Part shown: one piece after another, positions 1 through 8,467 of the stretch
How positions within the stretch are numbered: position 1 is the first letter of the stretch
How the letters are laid out: each line of letters opens with the position of its first letter
Source: Peptoclostridium sp.
Lineage (GTDB): Bacteria > Bacillota > Clostridia > Peptostreptococcales > Peptostreptococcaceae
Direction of reading: 5' to 3'
Length of the DNA: 64,000 bases
Assembly (NCBI RefSeq): GCF_009881055.1
Contig: NZ_WXFG01000023.1
Span: forward strand, 18,346 to 82,345
The notes under the pieces: model-generated
What the model saw: the letters and a program-made list of their open reading frames with translations, nothing else
The model's database searches: none
Told to the model about the DNA's origin: nothing
Position numbers and translations under genes: made by a program

Positions 1-376
1 GAGCCGCAGCTATTTCCGCGTCGTTTTCACCTACAGCATCTCCGTTACCAGCCTCATATACAGTGCTCTCACCTGCAGAGTCTATGTATGTTATTTCTGG
101 CCACTGGCCTATTTGCTCTTCTGTTAAAGCTGTGTTTCCAAATATCGTTCTCCACTGAGTCATTAGATTGATTTTATAATAGAATTGATTAGTTCCCTGT
201 GGAACTGCGTTTATAGCCTGCTGTATCTCCCCCTTATATGCTGCATCAAACAGAAGATTAACGTCGTAGGCCTTACTTCCAATAATTATAGATTGCGATG
301 GCACTTCTGCGAATGCTGCACTTCCCATCAACATTGTTGCAACTGTCGCTAATGAAACTAATTTTTTCAACTTCAT
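1..376 (-). CDS. Small exported protein, partial (runs off left edge)
   Basis: The reading frame starts at an ATG at 374-376 with a GGGGAGGT ribosome binding site about 8 bases upstream and is still open at base 1, so only about 125 residues are seen. The first 22 residues (MKLKKLVSLATVATMLMGSA...) are a signal peptide ending AFA. The mature part (EVPSQSIIIGSKAYDVNLLF...) is about 80 percent identical to the complete neighbour at 495-872, so the two are tandem paralogues. I do not recognise the family. The C-terminal part (AGNGDAVGENDAEIAAA) already runs longer than in the neighbour, so this copy has a different tail. Confidence 0.8.
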   Translation of the reverse strand, partial: MKLKKLVSLATVATMLMGSAAFAEVPSQSIIIGSKAYDVNLLFDAAYKGEIQQAINAVPQGTNQFYYKINLMTQWRTIFGNTALTEEQIGQWPEITYIDSAGESTVYEAGNGDAVGENDAEIAAA

Positions 377-412
377 TTTAACTACCTCCCCAACAATTAA
401 ATTTTATTTTAC

Positions 413-437
413 GTGTTATTATTTACCCAAATAACAC
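413..437. promoter_or_regulatory. Perfect 8-bp inverted repeat in the spacer between paralogues
   Basis: GTGTTATT (413-420) and AATAACAC (430-437) form a perfect inverted repeat, 37 bases upstream of the start of the partial exported protein. No T-run follows on either strand, so it does not look like a terminator. An operator or leader hairpin is possible; this is inference. Confidence 0.3.
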
Positions 438-494
438 ATCGATAATCATTTTGGGAGTTTTTTAGTTTTAACAAATGACAAATCGGTTTGCAAA

Positions 495-872
495 CTAATA
501 GATATCCACGACACTGAAAGATTCGCTGTCTGCCTCATCTCCATTGCCTGATTTGTATATATGCTCCATTCCGACAGCGTCAATATAAGTTATTTCTGGC
601 CATTGTCCTATCTGCTCTGCCGTCAAAGAAGTATTTCCAAATATAGTCCTCCATTGAGTCATCATATTAATCTTGTAATAGAATTGATTAGTCGCTGGTG
701 GAACTGCATTTATAGCTTGCTGTATTTCCCCCTTGTAAGCTGCATTAAATAAGAGATTAACATCATATGCCTTACTGCCTATTATTATTGTTTGAGATGG
801 CACTTCAGCAAAAGCCGGTGCTGTACCCACTAATAAAATAGCAGCCACTAAAATCATAATTTTCTTAATCAT
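495..872 (-). CDS. Small exported protein, paralogue of the gene at the left edge
   Basis: 125 residues from the ATG at 870-872, which has a GGAGGGGTGAT ribosome binding site directly upstream; the frame is open further upstream but that part has no ribosome binding site and encodes no signal-like start. Residues 1-21 (MIKKIMILVAAILLVGTAPA) are a signal peptide. The mature domain contains IIIGSKAYDVNLLFNAAY and TQWRTIFGNTSLT, conserved with the paralogue. No known domain is recognised. The position beside the S-layer gene suggests a surface or secreted role, but this is only context. The tail (NGDEADSESFSVVDIY) is acidic. Confidence 0.8.
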   Translation of the reverse strand: MIKKIMILVAAILLVGTAPAFAEVPSQTIIIGSKAYDVNLLFNAAYKGEIQQAINAVPPATNQFYYKINMMTQWRTIFGNTSLTAEQIGQWPEITYIDAVGMEHIYKSGNGDEADSESFSVVDIY

Positions 873-967
873 ATTATCACCCCTCCTGCTTTCCCGCATT
901 TTAAGCATGGAAATATTTTGTAATAATTGACAACAATGCAATCTATCTATATGATACCCCATAAATA

Positions 968-1041
968 AATAAAAAACAAACATCTTGATGCGCTTATTTG
1001 ATAGTGAAATCACTTTCACAAAATCAAATAAGCTTAGATGT
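968..1041 (-). terminator. Second, long terminator-like hairpin after the S-layer gene
   Basis: Read on the minus strand, two arms of about 25 bases pair around a GTGA loop: ACATCT plus GCTTATTTGAT on one side and ATCAAATAAGC plus AGATGT on the other. A T-rich run (TTGTTTTTTATTT) follows. It lies just after the terminator at 1047-1080 and upstream of the 495-872 gene, so it would back up that terminator. Confidence 0.55.
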
Positions 1042-1046
1042 ATCTA

Positions 1047-1080
1047 TAAAAAAAGGGTAGCCACTAAGGGCTACCCTTCT
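1047..1080 (-). terminator. Rho-independent terminator of the S-layer gene
   Basis: Ten-base perfect stem AAGGGTAGCC (1053-1062) / GGCTACCCTT (1069-1078), followed on the minus strand by seven T residues, 12 bases after the stop codon of the S-layer gene. Confidence 0.9.
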
Positions 1081-1091
1081 TTCAATTCTAA

Positions 1092-3926
1092 TTAATCAGC
1101 AAGAGTTACTTCAAACTCTATGCCAGCTGTATCTACTGCCGGAACAGTTAGAGTTCCTGTAGCAAGTACAGTTGTTCCATCTGCCGCAAGTATGTTAACA
1201 GTTAGAGTTTCCATACCAGCTGTGTTGTAAGTTACTGCTGTGTTTAGATCAGCTACAACGCTATTTAGGTCTGGATCTACATTAACTATTTGGAATTTAG
1301 CTGCATTTGGTACATCTGAAGCAGTTATAGTTATGTTTGATAGTAGTTCAATATCAACTGTTGCAGTTGCAGTGTATTCTGGAGCTATGTCTCTAGCTGC
1401 ATCAAGAAGTTTAACTACTCTTACGTTCTTGCCGTTTTCTACTACGAAGTCAACGAAGTCGCCTTTAGCAACGTTAGACTTAGACTTCTTGTCGTCTTCA
1501 TCGTAAACTAGAGTTCCTGTAGTAAGCTTGTATGCAGTAGTATCGCCTACAAGGTATACAAAGTCTCCGTCTTTCTTGTCAACTGTACCAGTTACTATGT
1601 CGAAGTCTGCAGAAGCACCTTGAACACCAGCATCAGTTATATAAGATACTATTTCAAGTTCTCCGTCGCTTTGCTTCTTAACTATAGCTACCATTTCATC
1701 GTTAGCAGCAGCTTCAGATTTAGAATCAACCACTAGATCTTCAACAGCTCCGCCGTAGAAGTCAACTGTAGCAGCTTCGTCACCGTTTTGTCTGAATGTG
1801 TCAACTATATATACAGCTTCTTCGTCAGAAGTAGACTCAAGTCCTGTGAAGAATAGAGCTGCATCTATTTCGTTGTTCTCGTCAGCGAATACTACAAACT
1901 TAGTATTGGCATTTACATCATCTTCAGCTATGTCAGCCCATTTAACTAGTTCGCAGTCATCTCTGTCTATTGTTACTGGGTAAGCAGCGTTGTCTGGAGC
2001 ATTTACAAATACAGATGTTTTTTCATCAACTGAGAAAGTAGTTCCTTCTACAGTCTTTATAGTATCTTCGCCGAATTCAGTGTCTACAGTGTAAACATCT
2101 GCATCAGCAACTTCGTACTTGCCATCTGCTATTTCGCCGTCTTTGTTAAGCTTGAACTTAACGAATTCGCCTGCAATAGCCACTTCTGAGTCAGCATCTT
2201 CTTCGAATGTGTATGTTACAAGCTTGTCTTCTGATGCAAGGTAAACTCTAACTCTTTCTCCACCGTCATAGTATTTGTCTACTACTCCGTAAAGAGTGCC
2301 AGAAGTTGCCTCAGCGTCAGTCACAAAGTGTATTACTCTTCCAACAACGTCAGTAATAGCTGTTACTTTTTCACCGTATACATCTTCTAGGCCAGTTCCG
2401 TTGTCGAACTCGTCAGAGTAGCTGTATATGTCATCATTGTTGTTTGATGAGAATGTAGCGTTTACAACATCGCCAAGCATAGTAAGGTCATAAGTTTTTC
2501 CGCCTATAACAGCACTGTCAGCTTTGTATTTGCCAAATTCGCCTTCAATCTTGCTAGCTTTAACTACTTGAACTATAGCGAAGTCATCTCCATCTATAGT
2601 TTGCTCAGTTACGTAAACTACATCGTCAACTGCTATGTCTTCAAAGCTCATAGCTGCTCTTGTTGTAGCGTTCATTACTTTCATGTCATCAAAATCATCT
2701 TCAAGATCAACTGTAAACTCATCATCTGGAGTTCCAGCGCCAGCGCCTACAACGCCAGTAAGTTCTTTGTTAGTCTTGTCTATTGCAGTTACAACCATAC
2801 CTGTGTTGTCAGTAGAATCTGCATCGTAAACGTCAGCAAATACTATTTCGTCTCCACTTACTATGAATCTTCCGAAGTTTCCATCAGCGAAAGCAGCTTT
2901 AGAATCTCCGTTAACGTAAGTTATAGAATCATCAGTTACATCATAGTCGTCATCAAGAACATATAGAGAAAGAGTATCTCCATCGATTGCATCTACTTGG
3001 TCTATTACAGCTTTTTCAGTGCTGTCTTTTTCCATGTAAACTATTTCATCGTCATCGTTTACATAAACTTTAACTTTCATACCCATAAGTGCTTCAGTGT
3101 CAACGCCAGCTGCAACTTCAACAGCGTTTGACTCGTCATCTTTGTTAAGCTCTTCGCTTAAAAGTGAAGCATCGTCTTTAGTAGCTATGAAAGCCACTTC
3201 GTTAGCGTCTAGAGTATCGTCAAGTCTTTGGTTCTTAGCAAGTCTAAGGTCGCTGTACTTGTCGATTTCAAGCTTGTCTTCAAGAAGAGTAAGTTGAGTC
3301 TCTTCATAAGTTATAACATCTCCGAACTCTTTAACTTTAACTATCTTAGCGTCAAGAGTGTTGTTAACCATTACTGCAACTGATCCTCTGTCAGCAGTTA
3401 TGCTGTCAGCTGAGAAGTTAACACCTGAAGTTATTCCAAGACCCGCAGCTTTAGCTACGTAGTTTCCTGGCCATGTTCCCGGAAGGAACTCATCTTTGTA
3501 TCCAAGCGCTCTAACAAGCATTGTAAGCGCTTCAGCATATGTAACTTCCTTAGCTGGTCCGAAAGTTCCATCTGGGTATCCTTTAAGGATGCCTTGTCCA
3601 GTAGCTACGTTAACATAGCCAGTAGACCATCTTGTTGCTTCAACATCTGAGAACTTCGTAGCACCTGTTGCAGCGTTAGCAGCTGTTCCAAGTCCAAGAG
3701 CCTCAACAAGAAGCTTAGCAAACTGCTCTCTTGTTACCTTAAGTTCTGGATGGTATTTGCCATCCTCCATACCATTAACTATTCCGAATGCTGCAAGTCT
3801 TTCAACTGCTTTTACAACTTTGGCATCTTCGATGTCAGCTGTAAGAGTTCCTGCAGCGAAGCCCATGCTCATGCTTCCAAGTACAAGCGAAAGCACTAGC
3901 ACTAGCGACACTAGTCTTTTCTTCAT
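1092..3926 (-). CDS. S-layer protein with three N-terminal SLH domains
   Basis: 944 residues. Residues 1-25 are a signal peptide (VLGSMSMGFAAG). Three SLH repeats follow at about 30-200 (for example AFGIVNGMEDGKYHPELKVT, GILKGYPDGTFGPAKEVTYA), the module that binds pyruvylated cell-wall polymer. The rest is a long, acidic, beta-rich extracellular region without a recognised enzyme domain. Strongly restricted codon choice (GCT/GCA, AGA, CTT), a near-consensus promoter, an AAAGGAGG site and tandem terminators all point to very high expression, so this is the best candidate for the main S-layer subunit. Its exact identity among SLH proteins cannot be told from sequence alone. Confidence 0.9.
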   Translation of the reverse strand: MKKRLVSLVLVLSLVLGSMSMGFAAGTLTADIEDAKVVKAVERLAAFGIVNGMEDGKYHPELKVTREQFAKLLVEALGLGTAANAATGATKFSDVEATRWSTGYVNVATGQGILKGYPDGTFGPAKEVTYAEALTMLVRALGYKDEFLPGTWPGNYVAKAAGLGITSGVNFSADSITADRGSVAVMVNNTLDAKIVKVKEFGDVITYEETQLTLLEDKLEIDKYSDLRLAKNQRLDDTLDANEVAFIATKDDASLLSEELNKDDESNAVEVAAGVDTEALMGMKVKVYVNDDDEIVYMEKDSTEKAVIDQVDAIDGDTLSLYVLDDDYDVTDDSITYVNGDSKAAFADGNFGRFIVSGDEIVFADVYDADSTDNTGMVVTAIDKTNKELTGVVGAGAGTPDDEFTVDLEDDFDDMKVMNATTRAAMSFEDIAVDDVVYVTEQTIDGDDFAIVQVVKASKIEGEFGKYKADSAVIGGKTYDLTMLGDVVNATFSSNNNDDIYSYSDEFDNGTGLEDVYGEKVTAITDVVGRVIHFVTDAEATSGTLYGVVDKYYDGGERVRVYLASEDKLVTYTFEEDADSEVAIAGEFVKFKLNKDGEIADGKYEVADADVYTVDTEFGEDTIKTVEGTTFSVDEKTSVFVNAPDNAAYPVTIDRDDCELVKWADIAEDDVNANTKFVVFADENNEIDAALFFTGLESTSDEEAVYIVDTFRQNGDEAATVDFYGGAVEDLVVDSKSEAAANDEMVAIVKKQSDGELEIVSYITDAGVQGASADFDIVTGTVDKKDGDFVYLVGDTTAYKLTTGTLVYDEDDKKSKSNVAKGDFVDFVVENGKNVRVVKLLDAARDIAPEYTATATVDIELLSNITITASDVPNAAKFQIVNVDPDLNSVVADLNTAVTYNTAGMETLTVNILAADGTTVLATGTLTVPAVDTAGIEFEVTLAD

Positions 3927-3995
3927 GACTTAATCCTCCTTTAATTTGTTTAAATATTTTTGTGCTTCTAGGGTTTTAACCCATTCTACATTGTG

Positions 3996-4025
3996 ATTAT
4001 ACCACCTTCTTTTGTTTTCAGTCAA
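3996..4025 (-). promoter_or_regulatory. Promoter of the S-layer gene
   Basis: On the minus strand, TTGACT (4020-4025) and TATAAT (3996-4001) are separated by 18 bases, a near-consensus sigma-A promoter 70 bases upstream of the start codon. A second TATAAT lies further upstream at 4097-4102 with a weak -35 (TTTATT, 16-base spacer). Confidence 0.8.
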
Positions 4026-4029
4026 CAAC

Positions 4030-4046
4030 GTTACAAAATTTGTAAC
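4030..4046. promoter_or_regulatory. Perfect 17-base palindrome just upstream of the S-layer -35 box
   Basis: GTTACAAAATTTGTAAC is perfectly self-complementary and ends five bases upstream of the -35 hexamer. A further half site TGTAACA follows at about 4051-4057. The position suits an activator or repressor site. The protein that would bind is unknown. Confidence 0.5.
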
Positions 4047-4162
4047 ATTTCTGTAACAAAGATTCAGCAGCATAACTTGATGTTTAAGCTACTCATATTA
4101 TACCGTGAAACTATGCTCAATAAACATTACAAATATATTACATGCTGTTTTTTTATTGATAA

Positions 4163-4171
4163 TTATCCACA
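4163..4171 (+). other. Consensus DnaA-box 9-mer
   Basis: TTATCCACA matches the DnaA-box consensus exactly. It lies between the protease stop and the S-layer promoter region. A single box can occur by chance. Confidence 0.3.
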
Positions 4172-4198
4172 AAACGTGTTTTTCCATGCATCAAAATA

Positions 4199-5584
4199 TT
4201 AAATTTGCTGATTTCTTAGATACTCAAGAGCCTTGCCCAGCTGATTGTCCATCTGGTCTGAGAGCATGTATTTCGAAAAACTTTCTGAAATTGCCGAAAG
4301 CGTTGTTTTGTCAGCCATTCCATACGGATATAGCCCTTTGGCCTTTTGGAACGCTGCCACAGCCGCCGCTGTGGACTGGCCGTACACGCCCTTTGCATCT
4401 GATGTTTCAAAGCCCTGGATTCCAAGTCTTTCCTGCAGTCCAAGCACATCAAGTCCTGCATCTCCGACTTTCATGGCCTTGTCTGTCGGGAGGCTTTGCA
4501 GCTTGCCAAGGTCAACTATGCTCTCTACATACCTTTCCGCTACTATGTCCGGCACAAGACCCGTGTGGTCTATTGATCTGCCTGATGGAAGAAGGTATTT
4601 GGCTATCGTAAGCTTTATGGCCTCGCCATTTTTAAGATTCAGCACCTTCTGGACTGTCCCCTTACCGTATGTGTTCTTTCCAACGAGCACTCCGGCTTTT
4701 GTATCCTGCATAGCACCCGCAAGTATTTCGGCTGCCGATGCCGAGGATTCGTCTACAAGCACTGCCACCCTTGCAAACTTTACATCGCCGTATGAGGGAT
4801 AGCTGTTCTCAGCGCCGTCCTTATACTGAATTTTGACTATATTTCCCTTAGGCACAAACTCCTGCGCAATACCTACCACGTCAAGCAGCCCCCCGCCCGG
4901 ATTGCCTCTAAGGTCTAGAACAAGCTTTTTTATGCCCTTTGCTTTCAATTCTTCAATCGCAGTTAGCGTATTTTGTGTTGCCGTTTTGTTGAACTCGGTT
5001 ATCTTTATATAGCCTATGCCGTTTTCAAGGACTCTTGACTTGACTGGATTTATCACCACACTGTCCCTTGTGATTGAAACCTCAAAACTCTGGCCCTTTC
5101 TTTCTATAAGCAGTTTTACTACAGTTCCTTGAGGACCCTTTATCTTGTTTACTACATCCGCAAGATTCTTAACTTCACCTATTGCTTCCCCGTCTATTGC
5201 CTTTATTATATCCCCAGGTAGCAGACCTGCCTTAATCGCAGGAGAATTTTCAAGCGGCTCCACTATTGTAACGCTTCCGTTTTTAAGGGATATCTGAGCC
5301 CCTATTCCAGAAAATGTCCCCTGAACATCCTCAGTGAACTGCCTGTTCTCTTCGGCATCCAGATATGTGCTGTATTTATCGAGCGAGTCGTACATACCTT
5401 TTACAGCGCCATCTATTAGTTGGTCTTCCGTGACTTCGCCTGCATAGTTGTTGAGTATATACTCCTTTGCTGCATCGAAGAAGCTCATGTCCTTCTTGAA
5501 GTCTTCCCCAAACGATAGGCTTGTAAAGCTCATTACTGCTATCAGCAATGCCGCCGCTGATCTTTTGATTTTTCTTGCAATCAT
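4199..5584 (-). CDS. C-terminal processing protease (S41), PDZ plus peptidoglycan-binding domain
   Basis: 461 residues, exported serine protease of the CtpA/CtpB/Prc family. Signal peptide 1-26; PDZ domain about 90-170 (LLPGDIIKAIDG); S41 protease core about 185-355 with LDLRGNPGG. By alignment with Prc and CtpB the catalytic residues are Ser283 (in SSASAAEIL), Lys308 and Gln312 (GKGTVQ). Residues about 370-440 form a PG_binding_1 domain (GLQERLGI...AAAVAAFQKAKGL), an arrangement common in Firmicute homologues. A GAGAGGTGG site precedes the ATG. It probably trims or degrades surface or secreted proteins; the substrate is unknown. Confidence 0.93.
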   Translation of the reverse strand: MIARKIKRSAAALLIAVMSFTSLSFGEDFKKDMSFFDAAKEYILNNYAGEVTEDQLIDGAVKGMYDSLDKYSTYLDAEENRQFTEDVQGTFSGIGAQISLKNGSVTIVEPLENSPAIKAGLLPGDIIKAIDGEAIGEVKNLADVVNKIKGPQGTVVKLLIERKGQSFEVSITRDSVVINPVKSRVLENGIGYIKITEFNKTATQNTLTAIEELKAKGIKKLVLDLRGNPGGGLLDVVGIAQEFVPKGNIVKIQYKDGAENSYPSYGDVKFARVAVLVDESSASAAEILAGAMQDTKAGVLVGKNTYGKGTVQKVLNLKNGEAIKLTIAKYLLPSGRSIDHTGLVPDIVAERYVESIVDLGKLQSLPTDKAMKVGDAGLDVLGLQERLGIQGFETSDAKGVYGQSTAAAVAAFQKAKGLYPYGMADKTTLSAISESFSKYMLSDQMDNQLGKALEYLRNQQI

Positions 5585-5684
5585 GAATCCACCTCTCTCC
5601 TGATAAAGTCTCTCTTCCTATAATATGCCATGGTTATTCAATATTATTAAAGTATACCACAGTATTTGCATTTTAAAAGAAAGT

Positions 5685-5724
5685 GGCAAAAAAAGAAACT
5701 GCCAGCAGTCAAAATGCCGGCAGC
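5685..5724 (-). terminator. Terminator of the ferredoxin gene
   Basis: Stem CTGCCGGCA / TGCTGGCAG (minus strand, 5715-5723 and 5699-5707) followed by TTTCTTTTTTT, 13 bases after the ferredoxin stop. Confidence 0.85.
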
Positions 5725-5736
5725 CTTGTTACATTA

Positions 5737-5907
5737 TTATTCTGGTTGAGGAGCGTCTACTGGACATACGCTAGCGCAAGCGCCACAGTCTATGCAAGTA
5801 GCAGCGTCTACAACGTATTTTCCGTCTCCAGCGCTTATAGCGTTAACTGGACACTCAGCCTCGCAAGCTCCGCAGTTTACACATGCATCAGTTATTTTGT
5901 AAGCCAT
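5737..5907 (-). CDS. Clostridial 2[4Fe-4S] ferredoxin
   Basis: 56 residues starting at ATG 5905-5907 with an AAAGGAGG site. Two classic cluster motifs are present: [12 protein letters not shown] near residues 9-20 and [12 protein letters not shown] near residues 38-49, each CX2CX2CX3CP. Length and spacing are those of the small electron carrier used with pyruvate:ferredoxin oxidoreductase and hydrogenases in anaerobes. It is a single-gene unit with its own terminator. The codon choice is narrow, as expected for an abundant protein. Confidence 0.97.
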   Translation of the reverse strand: MAYKITDACVNCGACEAECPVNAISAGDGKYVVDAATCIDCGACASVCPVDAPQPE

Positions 5908-6054
5908 GATAAAATCCTCCTTTGATTTTTAAGCAATTTTTGTTGAGCCTTTCAACTTCTATTATAAGGCTATGCGAAGCGTTTGCAAATAAAATTTCGA
6001 AAAAACGTGTACTTTTTGTGAAAAAACAATCAACAGGATTGCTAGGGATTTGCT

Positions 6055-6134
6055 GTGGATTTGGTGGATAATTTTGCTTAAATGCGTGGTTTTCCACAAT
6101 GCGCCTGTTGATAAGTCTGTGGGTTCTGTGGAAA
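6055..6134. other. Cluster of DnaA-box-like 9-mers in a 328-base gap
   Basis: The gap 5908-6235 holds no gene. Within 80 bases it has TGTGGATTT (6055), GGTGGATAA (6064), TTTTCCACA (6091), TGTTGATAA (6107), TCTGTGGGT (6117) and TCTGTGGAA (6126), all near TGTGGATAA or its complement. A TATAAT at 6213-6218 is a probable -10 box for the SLH gene downstream. Replication genes are not nearby, so an origin is unlikely. Confidence 0.3.
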
Positions 6135-6235
6135 TCGCAGCGGATAAAACAAAACATAACGTCAATAATAAAGTGTGTCTGCTACGCTACCGTGGGTATT
6201 AATTGTATCAATTATAATGATAAGGGGGATTGTGT

Positions 6236-7297
6236 ATGATCAAAAAAATGAGATCCGCTGTTGCAGTAGGTTTGGCGCTGGTTATGCTTCCTGCTACTTC
6301 CTTTGCAGCATATTTTTCTGATGTGAAGGTGTCTGATTGGTTCTATCAGGGCGTGCAAAAGCTTGAGGCAAGGGGGATTGTGAGCGGGTACGGCAGTAAT
6401 GTCTTCAAGCCAAACAACACCGTGACCAGGGCTGAGTTCCTCAAGATGGTCATGGCTGGAAAAGGCTATAAAATCAACTCACTTGTGGGCGACTACTGGG
6501 CAAAAGCCTGGATGGACCAAGCCTACATGGACGGTCTACTAGACTCATCCGACCAAAAGTTTTTCACAATTTCGAAGATGGATCAGCCTATCACAAGAAG
6601 AGAAATGGCCAAACTAGCAGCAAAAGCTACCAACTCATATGCTTCTGACAAGAATGTTTACTCTTACATAACTGACTTTGACACGATTGAAATGGAATAC
6701 AAAGATGCTGTTAATGCGGCTTTCTTCAATGGTCTGATAACAGGTTATACCGACAATACCTTCAAACCCTACAATACGCTTACAAGGGCTGAGGCCTGCG
6801 CCGTGATACTGAGAATTATAGATAAGAGCGAACGGGTGTATCCGAGCATGACCATATACCAGAAGAGACTTTCTGAAACCAAGAGTTTCATGAACATGCA
6901 TTTTAACAACTTTGTCTTCAACGAAACCACTGGAACCGGTTTCGTATACAATACAACCATAATGAAATTGCCCACACCTTCAATGCTCGCAAAGGGTGGC
7001 AACTATGAGTACGACTTCACAATAGACGTGATGACAGAAGCTCTTAAGGATCAAAATGGCTACGACTACATGATTAGATATGATGTGAACATGGGCAGCG
7101 AAGCTAAAGCCGTATTAAATGACTATCTCAAGTTAATACTTCCTTACGATTACGCAAAGGTCATGGAGCTTGGAAACCAAAACTTTGCAGCAGGGGCAAG
7201 AAGCACAAAGACGGCAGAGGTTGGAGGCTGGACTCTTCAATTCTCGAATTCGCTGTCTGGAGATTCGAAGGTTACGATAAAGATCTACCAAAAATAA
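6236..7297 (+). CDS. Exported protein with three SLH domains
   Basis: 353 residues from ATG 6236; an AAGGGGG site lies 7 bases upstream, which decides against the in-frame TTG six bases earlier. Signal peptide about 1-25 (VMLPATSFAA). SLH repeats cover about 25-200 (LEARGIVSGYG, VTRAEFLKMV, FFNGLITGYTDNTFKPYNTL). The C-terminal 150 residues are beta-rich and unrecognised. It should be anchored non-covalently to the cell wall. It faces a convergent DegV gene; the palindrome between them can serve as terminator for both. Confidence 0.9.
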   Translation: MIKKMRSAVAVGLALVMLPATSFAAYFSDVKVSDWFYQGVQKLEARGIVSGYGSNVFKPNNTVTRAEFLKMVMAGKGYKINSLVGDYWAKAWMDQAYMDGLLDSSDQKFFTISKMDQPITRREMAKLAAKATNSYASDKNVYSYITDFDTIEMEYKDAVNAAFFNGLITGYTDNTFKPYNTLTRAEACAVILRIIDKSERVYPSMTIYQKRLSETKSFMNMHFNNFVFNETTGTGFVYNTTIMKLPTPSMLAKGGNYEYDFTIDVMTEALKDQNGYDYMIRYDVNMGSEAKAVLNDYLKLILPYDYAKVMELGNQNFAAGARSTKTAEVGGWTLQFSNSLSGDSKVTIKIYQK

Positions 7298-7305
7298 GGC
7301 TCTTG

Positions 7306-7568
7306 GGCGCGGACTAAGCTGAGCGCACAAAGCGATTTACTCAGCATAGCGCTGAAACCGATGTGTGCAGGCATTCTTGGATTTCGTTTTGGATTATTTC
7401 CAGACGATGAAAAATCGCAAAATCTTAGCAATTTCGAACTGTCCGAAGCGAAGCGAGTTTTCGAAATTGCCGATTTTGCGATTTTTTTGAGTCGCTGGAA
7501 ATATCAAAACAAAGCAAATGCCAAACACATCGTTCAGCGCGTTTGAACAACTTATCCAAGCGAGCGCC
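7306..7568. repeat. Giant imperfect palindrome with the conserved hairpin loop (copy E)
   Basis: Almost the whole gap between the two convergent genes folds on itself. Inner arms AAAAATCGCAAAATC and GCAATTTCGAA pair with TTCGAAATTGC and GATTTTGCGATTTTT. Outer parts also match (GGCATT/AATGCC, TTTCCAG/CTGGAAA, GCGCTGAA/TTCAGCGC, GGGCGC/GCGCCC). The loop, 7439-7459, is CTGTCCGAAGCGAAGCGAGTT, the same core as in the hairpins at 33.6, 33.9, 47.1, 47.4, 54.5, 54.9 and 59.1 kb. Poly-T on either side of the inner stem means it may terminate both genes. Confidence 0.8.
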
Positions 7569-8405
7569 CTAAAAAGAAACCACTATCCCGCCCTCCCCTG
7601 CATACACCGTCGTTATCCCTCGCGCCTCGACTATTATCACATCCCTGAAGCTGTACTTCTCCCTTATCTCATCCCTTAGCCTCTCGGCCTTCTCCCTGCA
7701 GTTCACGTGAGATATGCCAAGCACCCTGTTTTCCATATCCACGGCCCTCTCGCCAATGAGCTCAACAAGTCTTCCAAAGGCCCTGTTCGATCCCCTGGCC
7801 TTCTCCACAAGGTATATGTTGCCCTCCTTGTCGGCGCCCATTACGGGCTTTATCGAGAGCACGTTGCCAATAAGGCCTGCCAGGCGGCTTATCCTTCCGG
7901 CCTTAATGAGAGTGTCAAGCGATTCGAGTATAAATAGCGTGTTCATGCTCCCTATGTACTCCTCCACCTGTTCAACTATCTCCTGCGGCTCAACATCCCT
8001 TTCGGCGAGCTCCCTTATCTTCAGCCCTATGAGAGTTTCGGCCGAGGTTGCGCTCTTTGAGTCGAAAACATGCACGAACGTGCCTCCCCCGCCTTCTTCC
8101 TTCATAGTCTTTGCGAGCATCGCGCTCGAATAAGTGCCGCTCAGGTTTGAGGAGAGCGTCACTACAAATACATTGTCCGCTCCTTCATAAGATTTTAGAA
8201 AATCATGCGGCGAAGGGGCTGCCGTCTTTGGCCCGTTTTTAGACTCCTTTATCAGCCTTATCAGCTCAAGAGGATCGAGCCTTTCGTCGTCCCTTAGCTC
8301 CAACTCGTCCACTCTTATCGTAAGCGGCACTATCTGCGGCTTTACGTATTCATCTATGTATGCGCTTCTGTCGAAGCAGCTGTCTCCCACTATTTTGTAT
8401 TTCAC
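7569..8405 (-). CDS. DegV family protein (fatty-acid binding)
   Basis: About 278 residues. An AAGGGAG site sits directly against an ATG (8412-8414) but 9 bases before an in-frame GTG at 8405, so the GTG is preferred. The N-terminus (KIVGDSCFD), the loop VVTLSSNLSGTYSSA and the region GRISRLAGLIGNVLSIKPV are hallmarks of DegV/FakB proteins, which bind a fatty acid and in some species hand it to a fatty-acid kinase. Which ligand this copy binds and whether it partners with a FakA kinase (not in the window) is unknown. Confidence 0.9.
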   Translation of the reverse strand: MKYKIVGDSCFDRSAYIDEYVKPQIVPLTIRVDELELRDDERLDPLELIRLIKESKNGPKTAAPSPHDFLKSYEGADNVFVVTLSSNLSGTYSSAMLAKTMKEEGGGGTFVHVFDSKSATSAETLIGLKIRELAERDVEPQEIVEQVEEYIGSMNTLFILESLDTLIKAGRISRLAGLIGNVLSIKPVMGADKEGNIYLVEKARGSNRAFGRLVELIGERAVDMENRVLGISHVNCREKAERLRDEIREKYSFRDVIIVEARGITTVYAGEGGIVVSF

Positions 8406-8467
8406 CGGCGGCATCTCCCTTCGTTTTCAGATGAGTCATTACTATATAATATACCACCGCATTAAGC

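Noticed and set aside
6055..6134. Chromosomal origin of replication
   Set aside because: No dnaA, dnaN or other origin genes nearby, no AT-rich unwinding element next to the boxes.
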